Program-made: the position numbers and the translations under genes
Origin: Psilocybe azurescens
Taxonomy: Eukaryota; Basidiomycota; Agaricomycetes; Agaricales; Agrocybaceae
DNA length: 64,000 nucleotides
NCBI GenBank assembly: GCA_023853785.1
Contig: JAJIRX010000067.1
Location: 1-64,000 of the forward strand
Direction: 5' to 3'
Shown: in pieces, positions 13,058 to 24,639 of the stretch
How the letters are laid out: each line of letters begins with the position of its first letter
Numbering within the stretch: the stretch's first letter is position 1
Notes under the pieces: generated by a model
The model's database searches: none
Told to the model about the DNA's origin: nothing
Seen by the model: the letters and a program-made list of their open reading frames with translations, nothing else

Positions 13058-14378
13058 TGGAAAACAAAAAAATTAGTTAAATACATACTGATGCAGCCGA
13101 AATTCTCAGCACTGCTCGGCACAAGCCAAACAACAATGCGCACGTGACATGTTGATGCCACGTCAGTCTGTTGTTGATTCTGACCCCACACTTTTTCCTT
13201 CCACCACCACCACCACCTCGTCAGTCGGAGCCAGGCGAGAGCCAACCAATGCGACAGAGGACAAGAACGACCATGATGGCCACACCAACGAGGACGACAG
13301 CAACGACAAGGTCACAGATGAGGACGACTGCGACAGTGACAACAAGGACACAGACAAGGACCACGATGAGGGCTTTTGTGTCCCCCACATATTCCAGCCG
13401 GAGTCCGCCAGAGTCTGCCACTGAATCCACTATTCCGCCAGGAATGAGGGCAAAAATATAGCCCAAAGCCGTGCTATATTATTTATTATCAATTCCGGCA
13501 GAATGGTGGATTCTGCAGCGGAATTGAACGGAATCCGTTTACAAAACGGATTACCCTGGAATGGAACCGAAAACGGACTGGCGTCCGCATGGTGCTCATT
13601 GTTACGATCATTATGATGATCATTATGATGTAGATTAGAATCAATTAATTAATTTTCATACAATTTTAATTGATCGGTAACCGTTTGATGGGATACCAAT
13701 CAGCCGGACATATTTTGGACCCTTAAACGGTCCGAAAATCCGTCCATCAAACACGTGTGATTTCGGCATCTTGGCAACAGCCGGTGTCATGGTTTCCATG
13801 TTACATCACCCCTTTGTCGGTTTGATTATCGCTTCCCTTTCCCCCCCATCCACTCTCCCCTCCCCTCCTTCCGCACCACCCAAATGTCCATACCCTCCCT
13901 CTCCCTTCCCTCTCCACTCCTTCCTCTCTCTATGAAATGCCCACCGCCACCCAGTGAGCGTGGAGTTGCGCCCTCAAATCGTGCACCGCCGCCACTGCTG
14001 CTCCCCCTCTTTCCCCTCCCAAGCTGCGTGTTTCCTGTAAGCGGAACCAGTTAAACATCAATGAGTCGGCCACCAAACGGACAAAAACTGCAGCAGAGGA
14101 AGAAGGAGCAGAGGCTGATGAGGGTGAGGGAAGGGTGCCAGAGGCAAGGCACCCTCAAAATGTGTGTGCGCTTCGCTTTTTGCAAGCATTTCCGGTGCTA
14201 ACCAACCCATACCACCCCTCACAGCCGTGAAACTTCGACACAGCGATGTCAGGAGGACGCCGCAGAGGCTGCAAAAGGCCCCCCCCACCCACCCTCAAAC
14301 CGTATGCATACCCCCTCCTCCTTTTTCATTGAAAAATTATAGATATATTAATTTTATGTTCGCTTTTTAGTGTTGTGC

Positions 14379-15856
14379 AGAAGCTTGATGGGGCTGCCAC
14401 CTTGGTAGCCCCTCCTGAGTGCCCTCCCAGTTCTCCCTTCCCCTCCTACTGTGTCTGTGCTTCTCACTGTTGCTGCTGATAGTGAGTCCCTTTCCAAGCC
14501 TTCAGGCCTACCACTAGGCAATGGCACCAGTTGGGGTAACCTGTATGGGTTAGGGGTACGGGTACTGCGCGGGTAGGGTACGGGTTACGATAGCCCTACC
14601 CGTCAGCTTTTGAACGAGTCTAAAAATGTATTTTTCGGACAAAACTGAGGAAGATATGACTGATTTCGCAAAATTCTTTGAAATTAGCCATATCTCCTTC
14701 AATTATGGGCCGATTTGGATGTTTTTAGGCTCTTTTGGTGGGTAAACACGTAGGGTTACAGGTAGGGTTGCCCCACGGGTAGGGTACGGGTTTCTGGCGC
14801 GATACCCGCGGGTTTACCCATGCCATTGCCTACCTACCACCACATCAGCCCAGTGCACCTTCCACTGTGGCTGATGTTGATTATCCTATGGGAATCTCCA
14901 ACCAGAGCAGTGGCCCTCTCACTGCTGCTGATGGTTTGGTTGTGTCCACCACCATTGCTGCAGGCCATGTACATCAGGACAATGGCTCTTCCACCATAGG
15001 TCCTGATCATGGTATTTATTATTATTATTGCTATTATTATCATGTATTTAGTTCCTTAAATAATATAGATGCTGTAAGCCTGATGCCCCAGTCTTACCAC
15101 AGCCCCTTTCCATATTATCTTATCTTATACATTTATGTGCATGTGACTATGATCCCCAAACCCTATTTCCTTGATATAGACTTACCTTAGACCTTATGCA
15201 CTGTACACACCTGTAGCTAGTCAGTCGTTCTATCAATATATTTTGGTCTTGTCATTCTCTCTGTGACTCTCAGTGAGCCTGGCGATGCCTGGCTTTCAGA
15301 TGCATGGACAAAATTTGATAGGTCTGAATCCACAACTAATATATTAAAGTTTTTGCAGTCTGTTTATAAGACAAAATAATCTTGTCCTGATTACATATGT
15401 ATTGACAAAGGATGTCAAGTGTTGCAAACAGCTGTTACCAATAGAAGTTGGGATGCTATGTGGAAAAAAACATTAAAATTTATTGTGGACACTTACCATT
15501 ATATTAATCACCAAGCCAATGATTATCTTTGTTGAATGTACTGCAATCCTTCTCTGGGTGATGGTTCAGCTCTAAATCTTGTAATTATTGCATATAATGA
15601 TAATGGCAATGCATATGCCCAGAAAGCCTTTAATACACAAGTGTGTGAACAATTAAATGCATGGCTGGGTGGTTTTGATTCTATATTTAAATATATGACA
15701 CCTGTCAATTTCAACTGGTTTCTACACACAATGCTATTTTGCCACACAAAATATGACATTGCAAAGCAGAAAAGAAAGGCACAGTCTTCAGATAGTGATG
15801 ATGAAAATGAAGAATTAGGATTGGATGCAAAGACTAGTGATTCTGACTCAGACTAA
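14379..15856 (+). pseudogene. Decayed KDZ-associated (CxC5/CxC6-type) transposon ORF
   Basis: A Ser/Pro-rich segment (14420-15012) is followed by an intron-like AT stretch, then by the recognisable C-terminal part (about 15270-15856). That part reads PGDAWLSDAWTKFDRS, YICIDKGCQVLQT, FIVDTYHYINHQANDYLC, ...AFNTQVCEQLNAWLGGF and NFNWFLHTMLFCHT before a Ser/Asp-rich tail. I recognise this as the family found next to KDZ transposases in mushrooms. VDTYH could be the D/CxxH and CEQLN the Glu of an RNase H-like transposase fold (inference). In-frame stops occur at about 15378 and 15533, and a hAT MITE interrupts the Ser/Pro-rich part at 14515. It is not functional as it stands. Confidence 0.65.
14515..14832. 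mobile_element. hAT-type MITE (318 bp) inside element D
   Basis: Perfect 12-base terminal inverted repeats TAGGCAATGGCA / TGCCATTGCCTA, flanked by the perfect 8-base duplication CCTACCAC at 14507-14514 and 14833-14840. Both are hallmarks of hAT elements. It has no coding capacity. Removing it with one duplication copy rejoins the Ser/Pro-rich reading frame of element D. Confidence 0.9.
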
Positions 15857-15894
15857 ATTGAATACAAGTGTGTAAAAAAACAAGTTAATTCACA

Positions 15895-16018
15895 TAGTAG
15901 ATTATATAAGCAATGTACAGTAGGTGTATGATACAAGGTAGATTACATAAACAATATATAGGTGTATGATACAGGGTAGATTATATAAGCAGTATATAGT
16001 AGGTGTATGATAGTAGTG
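15895..16018 (+). repeat. Short tandem repeat GGTGTATGATA...TAGATTA
   Basis: Three degenerate copies of a ~40-base unit containing TAGATTA(C/T)ATAA and GGTGTATGATA, just after the element D ORF. Confidence 0.7.
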
Positions 16019-16135
16019 ATAACTGTGTAAATCTATTTTTTATTCAGCCCAAAGGTGTGGGAACTTGTTTTTACTCAGCTTCAAGCCGTGGGAATTCCAC
16101 TTCACTACTGTATTGGCTATAAATAACTCTATTCC

Positions 16136-16262
16136 CCTTCATTCCCCTCTATTCCCCTCTATTCCCTCTCCAATTCCTTCATTCCCTCTTCAATCCCCTC
16201 TATTCCCTTTCTGTTCCCTCTATTCCCTCTATTCCCTTCACTCCCTTTCTCAATCCCTCCAG
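16136..16262 (+). repeat. CT-rich repeat CTATTCCC near the right end of D
   Basis: Tandem variants of CTATTCCCCT and TTCCCTCT. The position next to the right terminal repeat suggests the subterminal repeats of element D. Confidence 0.75.
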
Positions 16263-16302
16263 TCCTAGGGAATATGTGGGGAGTGAGAAGTACTGACCAT
16301 GA

Positions 16303-16975
16303 CAAGAACTGTGAGGGCAAGGGCGAGGACCACGAGGACAACAGCTAGGACCAGGATTGTGACAGCGAGGACCAAGACACTGGTGTGGACCAGGACGTGG
16401 GCAAGGACAGTGGCAAGAGCAAGGACGGTGGCAAGGACAAGGACAGTGGCAAGGGCAAGGACAAGGACAGCAAGGGCAAGGGTGAGGATGAGGACGAGGA
16501 CAACCCACGACGACGGCACCAATGGATACCACCACAGTGATGGTGAAGGCCAGGACGACAGGGCTGACAACAACACACAACAACAACACTGACACATACT
16601 GCGACAGGTACAGACCACGACAACCCACGACAAAGACACCAACAGGTACCAGGACAGGCACGGGCGGACAACAACACCGACACGTACCACGACAGGTACG
16701 GACTGCGGCGACCACGTACCACCATGGCAACAGCAAGGACGACAGGGACGACCACAACACATGACGATGGCAGCAACACGTACCACGTACCACGACACGT
16801 ACAGACAACACCGACAACAACACTGACAACAACACTGACAATGACACCGATGACAACACCGACACATACCACAGTGGGTATGGCCAACGACAACACCTGA
16901 CGATGACACCGACACATACAATGATGGGTACGGCCGACCACGACGTCGATAACACGGACGACGGCGCCACCAATG
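16303..16975 (+). repeat. T-depleted core of element C, right part
   Basis: GAC/AAGG/ACA units with few T on the plus strand, continuing the core broken at 13366 by element D. A C-run and T-rich tract follow (16975-17050). Long minus-strand open frames here reflect composition, not genes. Confidence 0.8.
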
Positions 16976-17993
16976 TACCCTCCACCCCCTTTTTCCATTC
17001 TTTTTTTTCTTTTTTTTGTTTCTTTTTATTATGTTTTTATTTTATTTTTACCTGTATATAATCATGTAGTATATAGTTTTTAATATATTATATTACAATG
17101 TCACATAAATTTAAGCTAAGATTAAAGTATTCCAGTTGGAATCCAATTGGATTCCATTCCATGTGAATTTAAAGTTGGACTTAGTGAAATTCACAAAGTC
17201 AGATAATAATGTAGTATATAGTTTTCAATATATTATATTACATTGTTACATGAATTAAAGATATAATTGAAGTATTATCCTAGTGACCTAGCTTCCTTAA
17301 TATGGCTCCCAAAGCTTCCAAGAACACTGCTACTGTCCCTAACTTCCCTCCCAAGTCTGCAATTAAACCAGTGACAGTCCACTGGACATCCACTGGACAT
17401 CCACTGGACTCCACTGGACAGAGCACTCTTGGATCTGGTCTAATTAAGTGCTGAGAGTCTAGTGGAAGTCCACTGGAAGTCCAACAGAAGTCCAATGGAC
17501 TGGACAGTCCGGCAAGTCCAATAGACTGGACAGTCTGGCCAGTCCACCTGTTTTCTGTCTTGAAGTGACTTGACCGGACTTTGACCGGAATTTGGCCGGA
17601 CTCTGACTGGACTGGTAGCGGAATTTTGTCAAGTTCAACAGAATCTGTTGGATGTCCAATGGACTGTCCATTGGAATTGGCTGGGTCCAGTGAAAGTCTG
17701 TTGGAGTCCAACAGAATATAGGGGGCACTGCAAAGTACACATATAATTGCACTACTTCAACCCTTTTTCTCATATTTTCTGCATAGAAAAGCATTAAATT
17801 CACTGTTGTAAGCCTTTAGCAAGCTCTAATTTGTACTTTTAGCTCATTTAAGCACAGACATTCAATCACATCATCACATATCCACATTTGACAACATTTT
17901 GCCCTAGAATACATGGTATGAATAATATTTTTGGCTGAGCATGATAATATCTGTTAACTCATTCTCAATTTCTCATGTCAGAAAACCCCAGCT

Positions 17994-20984
17994 ATGTCTC
18001 CCAGAAAATCTCATCAGCAACGAGAGCAAGCTCAGATGAAAGCTCTTGGATCTATGACTCAGAAGCATGCTGCTCTTGGTTCTGAGACTGCAGCTGAGGA
18101 TCTCTGGGATCAACTAAGGGAAGCACTCGCCAGCAATAATGAGTTAAAGCAGCAGCTTGCTCAGAAGAGTTTAGAGTGTGAGAGCCTGCATTCTGATCTG
18201 GAGATTTCCTGGGAAAAGTGTGCCCAGCTTATGGGTGAAGTTTCTCATTGGCAATCTAAGCAAGAAGCTACATATCATAGTCTCCACATGGAGCACCAAA
18301 CAACAAACCATGGTTCTGCCAAGATTAACTGGCTTGAGCAGCAGAAGGAGATCCTTGTGTATGCTGAGAAAGAACTGTCTGCTTGTCTTTCAAAGAAATC
18401 CAAGGATTCTGAACAAGCTCTTTCACTACTTACAAAAGCTAATAATGGCCTTCAGATGGAACTTTCACATTCAATGGCTTGCTGGACATCCCAGCTTGAC
18501 AAGGCTCAATCAAAATGAGAGATAGCCAATTTGAATCTTGCTACACTGCAAAGAGAGGCTTCATGTTTGCATAAATCTGTAGCTTGTGCATCAGGTGTCA
18601 AAGATTGTGCAGTTGCAGCTGTAAAAGCAAAGGTGAAGCAGGAGACATCCACTCATCATCTGATGAACAAAGGTGTCTTCACTGAAGAAACCTGAAATGT
18701 AGTGCACCTACTTGTCAAAGCTGGATGTTCAACGAACTATGTCAATAAGGTGATCTCTTCTGTGCTTCATTCAGCAGGAATTACACCTGTTGGTAACATC
18801 AGCCCCCAACCATTGCACATGTTATTCGTGAAGGATATTTTGCAGCTCAAATTTAGCTTGGTTATGAAATGACAAATGGAAAAAGCATGACCTTCAGTGC
18901 TGATGGAACTGGACACTGCAGTATCAATTATAACTCCTGACATGTTCACCTCCCTGTTGAAGATTATACATCACTGTCATCTGCTGGCACAGCAAAACAA
19001 CAAGCTACATGTTTTCTTGGAATTCAATCATCATGGGATGGATTAAGTGAAGAGGCCATGATTGATTGGGAAAATACTCTTAAAAAATCATTGATCTCTA
19101 TAATGGCAGTCCATTTGGCAAGCGTGTAGAAAGGCTTGTCAAGTTTATTGAGCTTCTGATCAAGCTTGTTGGGATGAACACAGATTATTGTGCAAAAGAA
19201 AAGAAGGATGCATAGCTACTTGAAGAGCTTAAAGCTTGGGCTGTGGATCAGCATCTTGGTGAGGAAGCAATGTTAGGATTTTCAATGGAGGAAATCAACA
19301 CGCTCTTCAATGAGGCAGAGAAGAAAATGATTAAGACAATGGGTGGACAATCCAAGTGGAATACATTATCTGACAATGTGAAAGCCGATAAGCAGGCAAA
19401 GATGGTAGAGGGAATAGTGGCAAATTTTGGAAAGGAAGCATTTGAGGACCTTGAAGAGAATGAGCAGCAGTTTCTTTGTCTCTTCATCTGGGCAGGTTGT
19501 GGATGCCACAAGGATCTTAACACAGTCCGTGGTGGATATGCAGCCATGTCAGCACTATGGGATGTGCTCAAATTGCCAGGACCTGTCCTTTTGCTAATTA
19601 GGATAACAATCCAGTTGTCCAAGAGCAGACCACAGCTCTTGGGGAAGGTGATGTACCTACACTAACCCAGCAATGTGCATTTGAGAAGTCTGCCTGTGGT
19701 GCAATTAAGGCAGCTCAAATTGCTGTTGCTATTTTCAATCACAAGGATTACAAGAAGGGACACCGTGATGTCTTTCACTATTGGTGGTGGGAGCATGTTG
19801 GAACTCCATTTACATTCCCTGACACATCCAACAATTGCTTCCAATCATATTGTGATGCAGCTTCAGCCTTGCTTTTATACAGAGATGTCTTCATTGAGTT
19901 TTTGATACATTTATGCATAAACAAGCAGAACTCTCAGTTTAACCATATGGAGCAAAATCTTTGGAATGCCCTTCACTGTGATGCTACTCTTGCTGAGTTT
20001 GCTGTCCTTGCTATATATGCTGAATCTGTCTCATACCCCTACATGAAATCCATTTGTACATCCAGAGACAAAGATCAGAACATGCTTGACCTTGGTCCTC
20101 TTCATCACCATATATATGACCACATGCAAAAAATCATTGATAACCCTGATATTCTCATCGGAGCTTCTTCCTTGCACTTGACTGCATCTCTGAATGGTAA
20201 TGAATGGGAGAATTCTGCTGTTTTTAACAAGGTGCTCAAAGTTGCCCAACAACTGCCTTACTTTAAGGATTTGCTTGTGGCTTTTTCACTGGTGCAGAAA
20301 ATACTTGGGAGCGATTCACATCTGAATTTGCTGAGGGAGGGTTAATTGATGAAGCAACTGCAGGGGAGAGAGAATTGGCATGGCTGCCAGCCACAAATGA
20401 TGAGAATGAAGGTGCTCTTGGGTCTTTCTGGCAGCTCATGAGTTGACAGCCACAGCTAACACTGCTCAATCACAATGCACTAGCCATGTTCTACAAAAAT
20501 AATACACAAGCATTCATGGCAGCAAAATTCACAGAACCAGAGGACTATCAATACCTACACATGCTTGCCCATGAGTCTCAAGGAGAGGAGAAGCAATGGC
20601 GCAAAGACATTGTCGAGTTCCACAATATATGCCAAGTAAAAAAACAGCAAGGAAGGAGAAACTTGAGAAGACAAAGAATGATAATGCAGAGCGGCTGGCA
20701 AATTTGGAGTTAGTACTTGAAAAAGAGGAGGTCATGAAGCTCAAAGAAAATTGTCTGGCTGACCAGCTGAAGCTTTTAAGCTTGCTGGAGCACCAAATCT
20801 TACTACTGGTACATTACCCACATTGGCTTATGAAAAGAGGAAGGCACACTCAGATGCTGAAGATTTGTTTTTGAATAGTGAATGGGAGATTGAGGAGAAT
20901 AGTAGTGATGATGAAGAGATTGGTGATGATGAACAGGAGTTACAGGATGTGGATGATAATGATGAATGGACAGATGAGGACTAA
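17994..20984 (+). pseudogene. Basidiomycete repeat-family gene, candidate DDE/CxxH transposase, decayed
   Basis: It starts MSPRKSHQQREQAQM, followed by a coiled-coil N-terminus (to ~18515). A long conserved region includes FSADGTG (~18895), LFIWAGCGCHKDLN (~19485), HKDYKKGHRDVFHYWWW (~19740), FNHMEQNLWNALH (~19940), LDLGPLHHHIYDHM (~20090) and NDENEGALGSFWQL (~20395), then an acidic tail ending at TAA 20982. I have seen this as a high-copy family in mushroom genomes, but I cannot name a Pfam family. The spaced Asp (SADGT), CxxH (CGCH) and Glu (NEGALG) fit the D...[C/D]xxH...E layout of RNase H-fold transposases; that is inference. Reading-frame stops (18516, 18693, 18854 and others) are mostly CGA to TGA or CAG to TAG. 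Ends of the element were not found. Confidence 0.6.
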
Positions 20985-21204
20985 AACTGCAATTTGTACC
21001 ATAATTTTGGATTTTTGGCATTTTATTGTATATAAAAATATTAATTCAGCATTTTAATTTATTGCTAGATAGCATACTATGTCCCTTGTACAAAAAAAAA
21101 AACAGAGGGAAACCATAAAGAACTCATGGAATTACAATGTCTCAACATTTGTGATGTGCAGAGCTGTCACATGTGACATTATCAAGCCACCGCCATCACA
21201 GGGA

Positions 21205-21530
21205 TTGTTTAACCCCAAAATCAGTAGTTTGAAAACTCAAAAGCAGGGTTAGATCAGTAGTTTGAAATGTCAAAAGCAGGGTTAGATCAGTAGCTTGAAA
21301 TGTCAAAAGCAGGGTTAACTCAGTACTTAAAAAAGGTTAAATCAGTACTTAGAAAAGGGTTAAATCAGTACTTAAAAAAGGTTAAATCAAGAGTTACTGA
21401 ATCAGGGTTAACTCAGTAGTTGCAAAAAGGTTAGATCAGTACTTGAGATGCTCAGAAAGGGGGTTAACTCAGTACATTCTGGGCTGGAGGATCAGTACTT
21501 TACAAACCAGGGTTAAATCAAAGACTACTG
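21205..21530 (+). repeat. GGTTAAATCAGTACTT minisatellite
   Basis: About twelve copies of a 20-35-base unit with the constant part GGTTA(G/A)ATCAGTA(G/C)TT, variably followed by TGAAATGTCAAAAGCAG or AAAAAA. It abuts the truncated gypsy reverse transcriptase at 21537 and may be the subterminal repeat of the element upstream. Confidence 0.85.
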
Positions 21531-21660
21531 GGGGTGAAAACATATTTTGGAGCTAAATACTTCACCAAACTAGATGTTAGGTGGGGTTTAACAATGTCAG
21601 AGTTAAGCAAGGAGATGAGTGGAAAGAAGCCTTCAGAACCAATAGAGGGCTGTATGAACC

Positions 21661-22467
21661 CACTGCTGGCGCCGACCAGTGTAAGTAAAACTTACAGTGA
21701 ATTAAATACAGAACTCATGTAAGAATTGCTGTAAGTATGACATACAGCACTTCTGTTTGAAAATAATCCAGATAACAAACAGATATTCTGTTTGGTGGCT
21801 GTAAGTTAAACAAACAGTATTTCTGTTTCTAAGCTGTAAGTCAATAATACACCCAAATGAAGAGAATTTCTATTCTTTGTCTGTTTGTTAAATATACAGA
21901 ATAGCTGTATGTAATTGCTGTATGTAATCACTGTATGTTATACAAACATGAGTTCTGTAAAGAAAACTTACAGTCAAAGTACAGAATTTCTGTTTGTTTT
22001 ACTTACAGAATTTATGTATATAATTTCTGTATGTAAAACTTACACCAAAATATACAGTATTTGACTTGCTCAGGTATATTTTGGTGTAAGTTTTACATAC
22101 AGCAATTATATACATAAATTCCATAAGTAAAAAAACAGAAATTCTGTACTTTGACTGTAAGTTTTCTTTACAGAACTCATGTTTGTATAACATACAGTGA
22201 TTACATACAGCAATTACATACAGCTATTCTGTATATTTAACAAACAGACAAAGAATAGAAATTCTCTTCATTTGGGTGTATTATTGACTTACAGCTTAGA
22301 AACAGAAATACTGTTTGTTTAACTTACAGCCACCAAACAGAATATCTGTTTTTTATCTGTATTATTTTCAAACAGAAGTGCTGTATGTCATACTTACAGC
22401 AATTCTTACATGAGTTCTGTATTTAATTCACTGTAAGTTTTACTTACACTGGTCGGCGCCAGCAGTG
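21661..22467. mobile_element. CACTA-like 807-bp foldback MITE in gypsy RT
   Basis: The whole element is one near-perfect inverted repeat with arms of about 395 bases around a short spacer near 22060-22078. Its termini are CACTGCTGGCGCC / GGCGCCAGCAGTG. The triplet ACC is duplicated at 21658-21660 and 22468-22470. CACT(A/G) ends with a 3-base duplication are the CACTA pattern. The arms repeat CTTACAG and CTGTAAG-like words. Removing the element and one ACC restores the LYEP-LVM junction of the reverse transcriptase. Confidence 0.92.
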
Positions 22468-24251
22468 ACCACTAGTCATGTTTTTGGTTTGACCAATAGT
22501 CCTGCTACTTTCCAAACTATGATGAATGACATCTTTATTGAGCTCATAGATGGGAATGTTGTTATTGTCTATATGGATGACATTCTTATTTTCACTGAGA
22601 CTCTTGATCATCATAGAGAGGTAGTCAAAAGGTCCTGGAAATTCTGCAGAGAAATAAACTCTACCTAAAAGCTGAAAAATGTGAATTTGAAAAGGAAAAG
22701 ATTGAATATCTTGGACTTATCATTTCAAAAGGCAAGATTGAAATGGATCCTGTCAAGGTAGAAGGATTTTCTAAATGGCCTGAACCTGAAAATGTCAAGG
22801 ATGTTCAGTCATTTTGGGATTTGTAAACTTCTATAGAAGGTTCATCCAGGACTTTGCAGACATAGCCAAGTCACTTCATGAATTGACAAAGAAAGGGACA
22901 GTCTGGAGATGGGCTCCAAAACAACAGAAATCATTTGACCAATTAAAGGGAAAAGTTACTTCTTCCCCCATCTTGATTTTTCCTGATGACAACAAGCCAT
23001 ATAATGTTAAAGCAGACAGCTCATATTATGCTACTGGAGCAGTCTTGTCTCAGGAAGGATCAGATGGAAAATGGCATCCTGTTGCTTTTATGTCAAAAAG
23101 CCTATCTGAAGTAGAAAGAAATTATGAAATCCATGACAAAGAGATGTTGGCTATTATCAGAGTACTTGATGAATGGAGACATTATCTTGAAGGAAATAAA
23201 CATTCCTTTGAGATTTGGACAGATCACAAAAATCTAGAGTACTTTATGGTTGCCCAGAAACTCAGTAGAAGGCAAACCAGATGGTCACTCTTCCTGTCCA
23301 GATTTGATTTTACTCTTCATCATAGGCCTGGTAAAGTTCACTCAAGCCAGATGCTCTGTCTAGGAGATCAGATTATAAAAAAGGGAGTGATGAGAATGAA
23401 AATATTGTCCTGCTTAAACCTGACTACTTCAAAATCCAGGCTCTCAAACAGGGCCAGGTCCTTTTCACTGGTGTAGAAAATCATCTGCTCAAGAAAATCA
23501 GAGAATCTAAAGATCTTGATAAGCAGGTGGTTAAGGCAGTTGAAGAGTTGAAGAAATCTTCCACCAAGAAGATTGATGGACAGGAATGGTCTGAAGAACA
23601 GGGTCTTATATTTTTCAGAGGCAAGGTGTATGTTCCCAATGACAAAGACCTTAGAAGGAAAATTGTGGAACTGCATCATGACACCTATATTGCTGGGCAT
23701 CCAGGAAAATAGAAGACTATAGAGCTAGTATCGAGAAATTATTGGTGGCCAGGAATGTCTCATTATACATATTGCAGCATACACCAGAAGCTGTGATAGA
23801 TGTAACAGGACCAAAACATTTCCTGCAAAACCTGTTGGCCAGCTCATCCCTACCCAAATTCCTACTGATGTCTGGCAATACATCTCTGTGGACTTTATCA
23901 CTGGACTTCCAGAATGCCAAGGCTATAATGCCCTTATGATTGTTGTAGACAAACTTAGCAAAATGAGAGGTCTTTACCCCCACCCAGGTATTCCATGTGG
24001 AGTCCACATGGAGTTTGGTGACTCTTTTTTTGGCAGGTGTATCAGCCATTTAGAGGTGGAGGCTCCACCTGGAGTCCGGCTGGAATCCACTCATCCTCCA
24101 TATGGAGTTCCATATCCTCTATATGGATTTCATGTGGATTTAAGTCATAAATCATGTATATCAGCATGAATACACAATTTTAGGGCCAAATTCAAATGGA
24201 CTCCAGGTGGAGGAAGGTCCCCAGATTTTATTTATATTTTATTATATTTTA

Positions 24252-24346
24252 TTATAGTGTAAAAAAATACACTAGCAGGAATTGAACTCAGGCATCCAAG
24301 AACTCTAAATACAAGCAATAAACTGACTAGGCCATAAAGGCTTTGT
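24252..24346 (-). pseudogene. tRNA-derived module with Pol III-type boxes in element B
   Basis: The minus strand reads an A-box-like TGGCCTAGTCAG (~24326-24337), a B-box GTTCAATTC (~24279-24287) and then a run of seven T. Order, spacing and strand match the module in element C, although the sequences have diverged. The T-stem does not pair fully, so this is a relic. Confidence 0.65.
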
Positions 24347-24639
24347 TGCCTAACAAAATTTGATGCCATACATATCGATTCAGATCATTTCTTGGCAATT
24401 CTCAGCAAGCATTAAACAGCGTCATGTGCGTGACTCATCGTTGCCACGTCGGTCCGTTGGTTACTCTGACCACCCATCTTGCCTTCCGACCACCACCACC
24501 ACCCCGCTGCCGCTGTTGTGCTTGCCCCACCACCTCGCTGTTGTTGGTCAGAGCCAGGCACCCGCCAACCCAACCCAACATGCATTGCGTCACCACCAAC
24601 TGAGGCCATGCACAACGATAACGCGTCCATGTATGATGG

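Larger units (their letters stand above)
13367..16294 (+). mobile_element. Element D: KDZ-type DNA transposon remnant nested in C
   Basis: The left end tgagggcttttgtgtccccc and right end gggaatatgtggggagtgag form inverted repeats around CCCCACATATTCC (13384-13397 and the complement of 16268-16282). GACCACGA (13359-13366) and GACCATGA (16295-16302) fit an 8-base target duplication with one mismatch inside the T-depleted core of C. It carries a decayed ORF resembling the cysteine-cluster proteins tied to KDZ transposases (14379-15856). Eight-base duplications are known for Zisupton/KDZ elements. The sequence just inside the left end (GCCGGAGTCCGCC) resembles the GGAGTCC subterminal repeats of A-C. 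Confidence 0.75.
12642..17740. mobile_element. Element C: relative of A and B, split by nested element D
   Basis: The left end gaggtctttacacagccccc (12642) pairs with the reverse complement of gggggcactgcaaagtac (17721-17738). GTTGGACTCC/GGAGTCCAAC follow just inside both ends. Subterminal repeats are AGTCCAATGGA and AGTCCACTGGA variants (12660-12910 and 17375-17720). Internally it has the tRNA-like module, the CCACCACCACCTCGTC box (~13200), a T-depleted core (13255-13366 and 16303-16975) and a T-rich tract (~16985), in the same order as B. Removing D (2928 bases plus one duplication copy) leaves about 2.16 kb. No target duplication was found. Confidence 0.7.

Noticed and set aside
13680..13765. 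Small inverted repeat GTTTGATGG...CCATCAAAC in element D as a further MITE
   Set aside because: Too short, with no target duplication seen.
17303..17371. Possible first exon (ATGGCTCCCAAAGCTTCC...) of the repeat gene inside the right end of element C
   Set aside because: The reading frame is short and no splice chain to 17994 could be shown; the similarity to a family start is only an impression.
12642..17748. Target-site duplication for element C (and for A)
   Set aside because: The eight bases outside each end do not match; no claim made.
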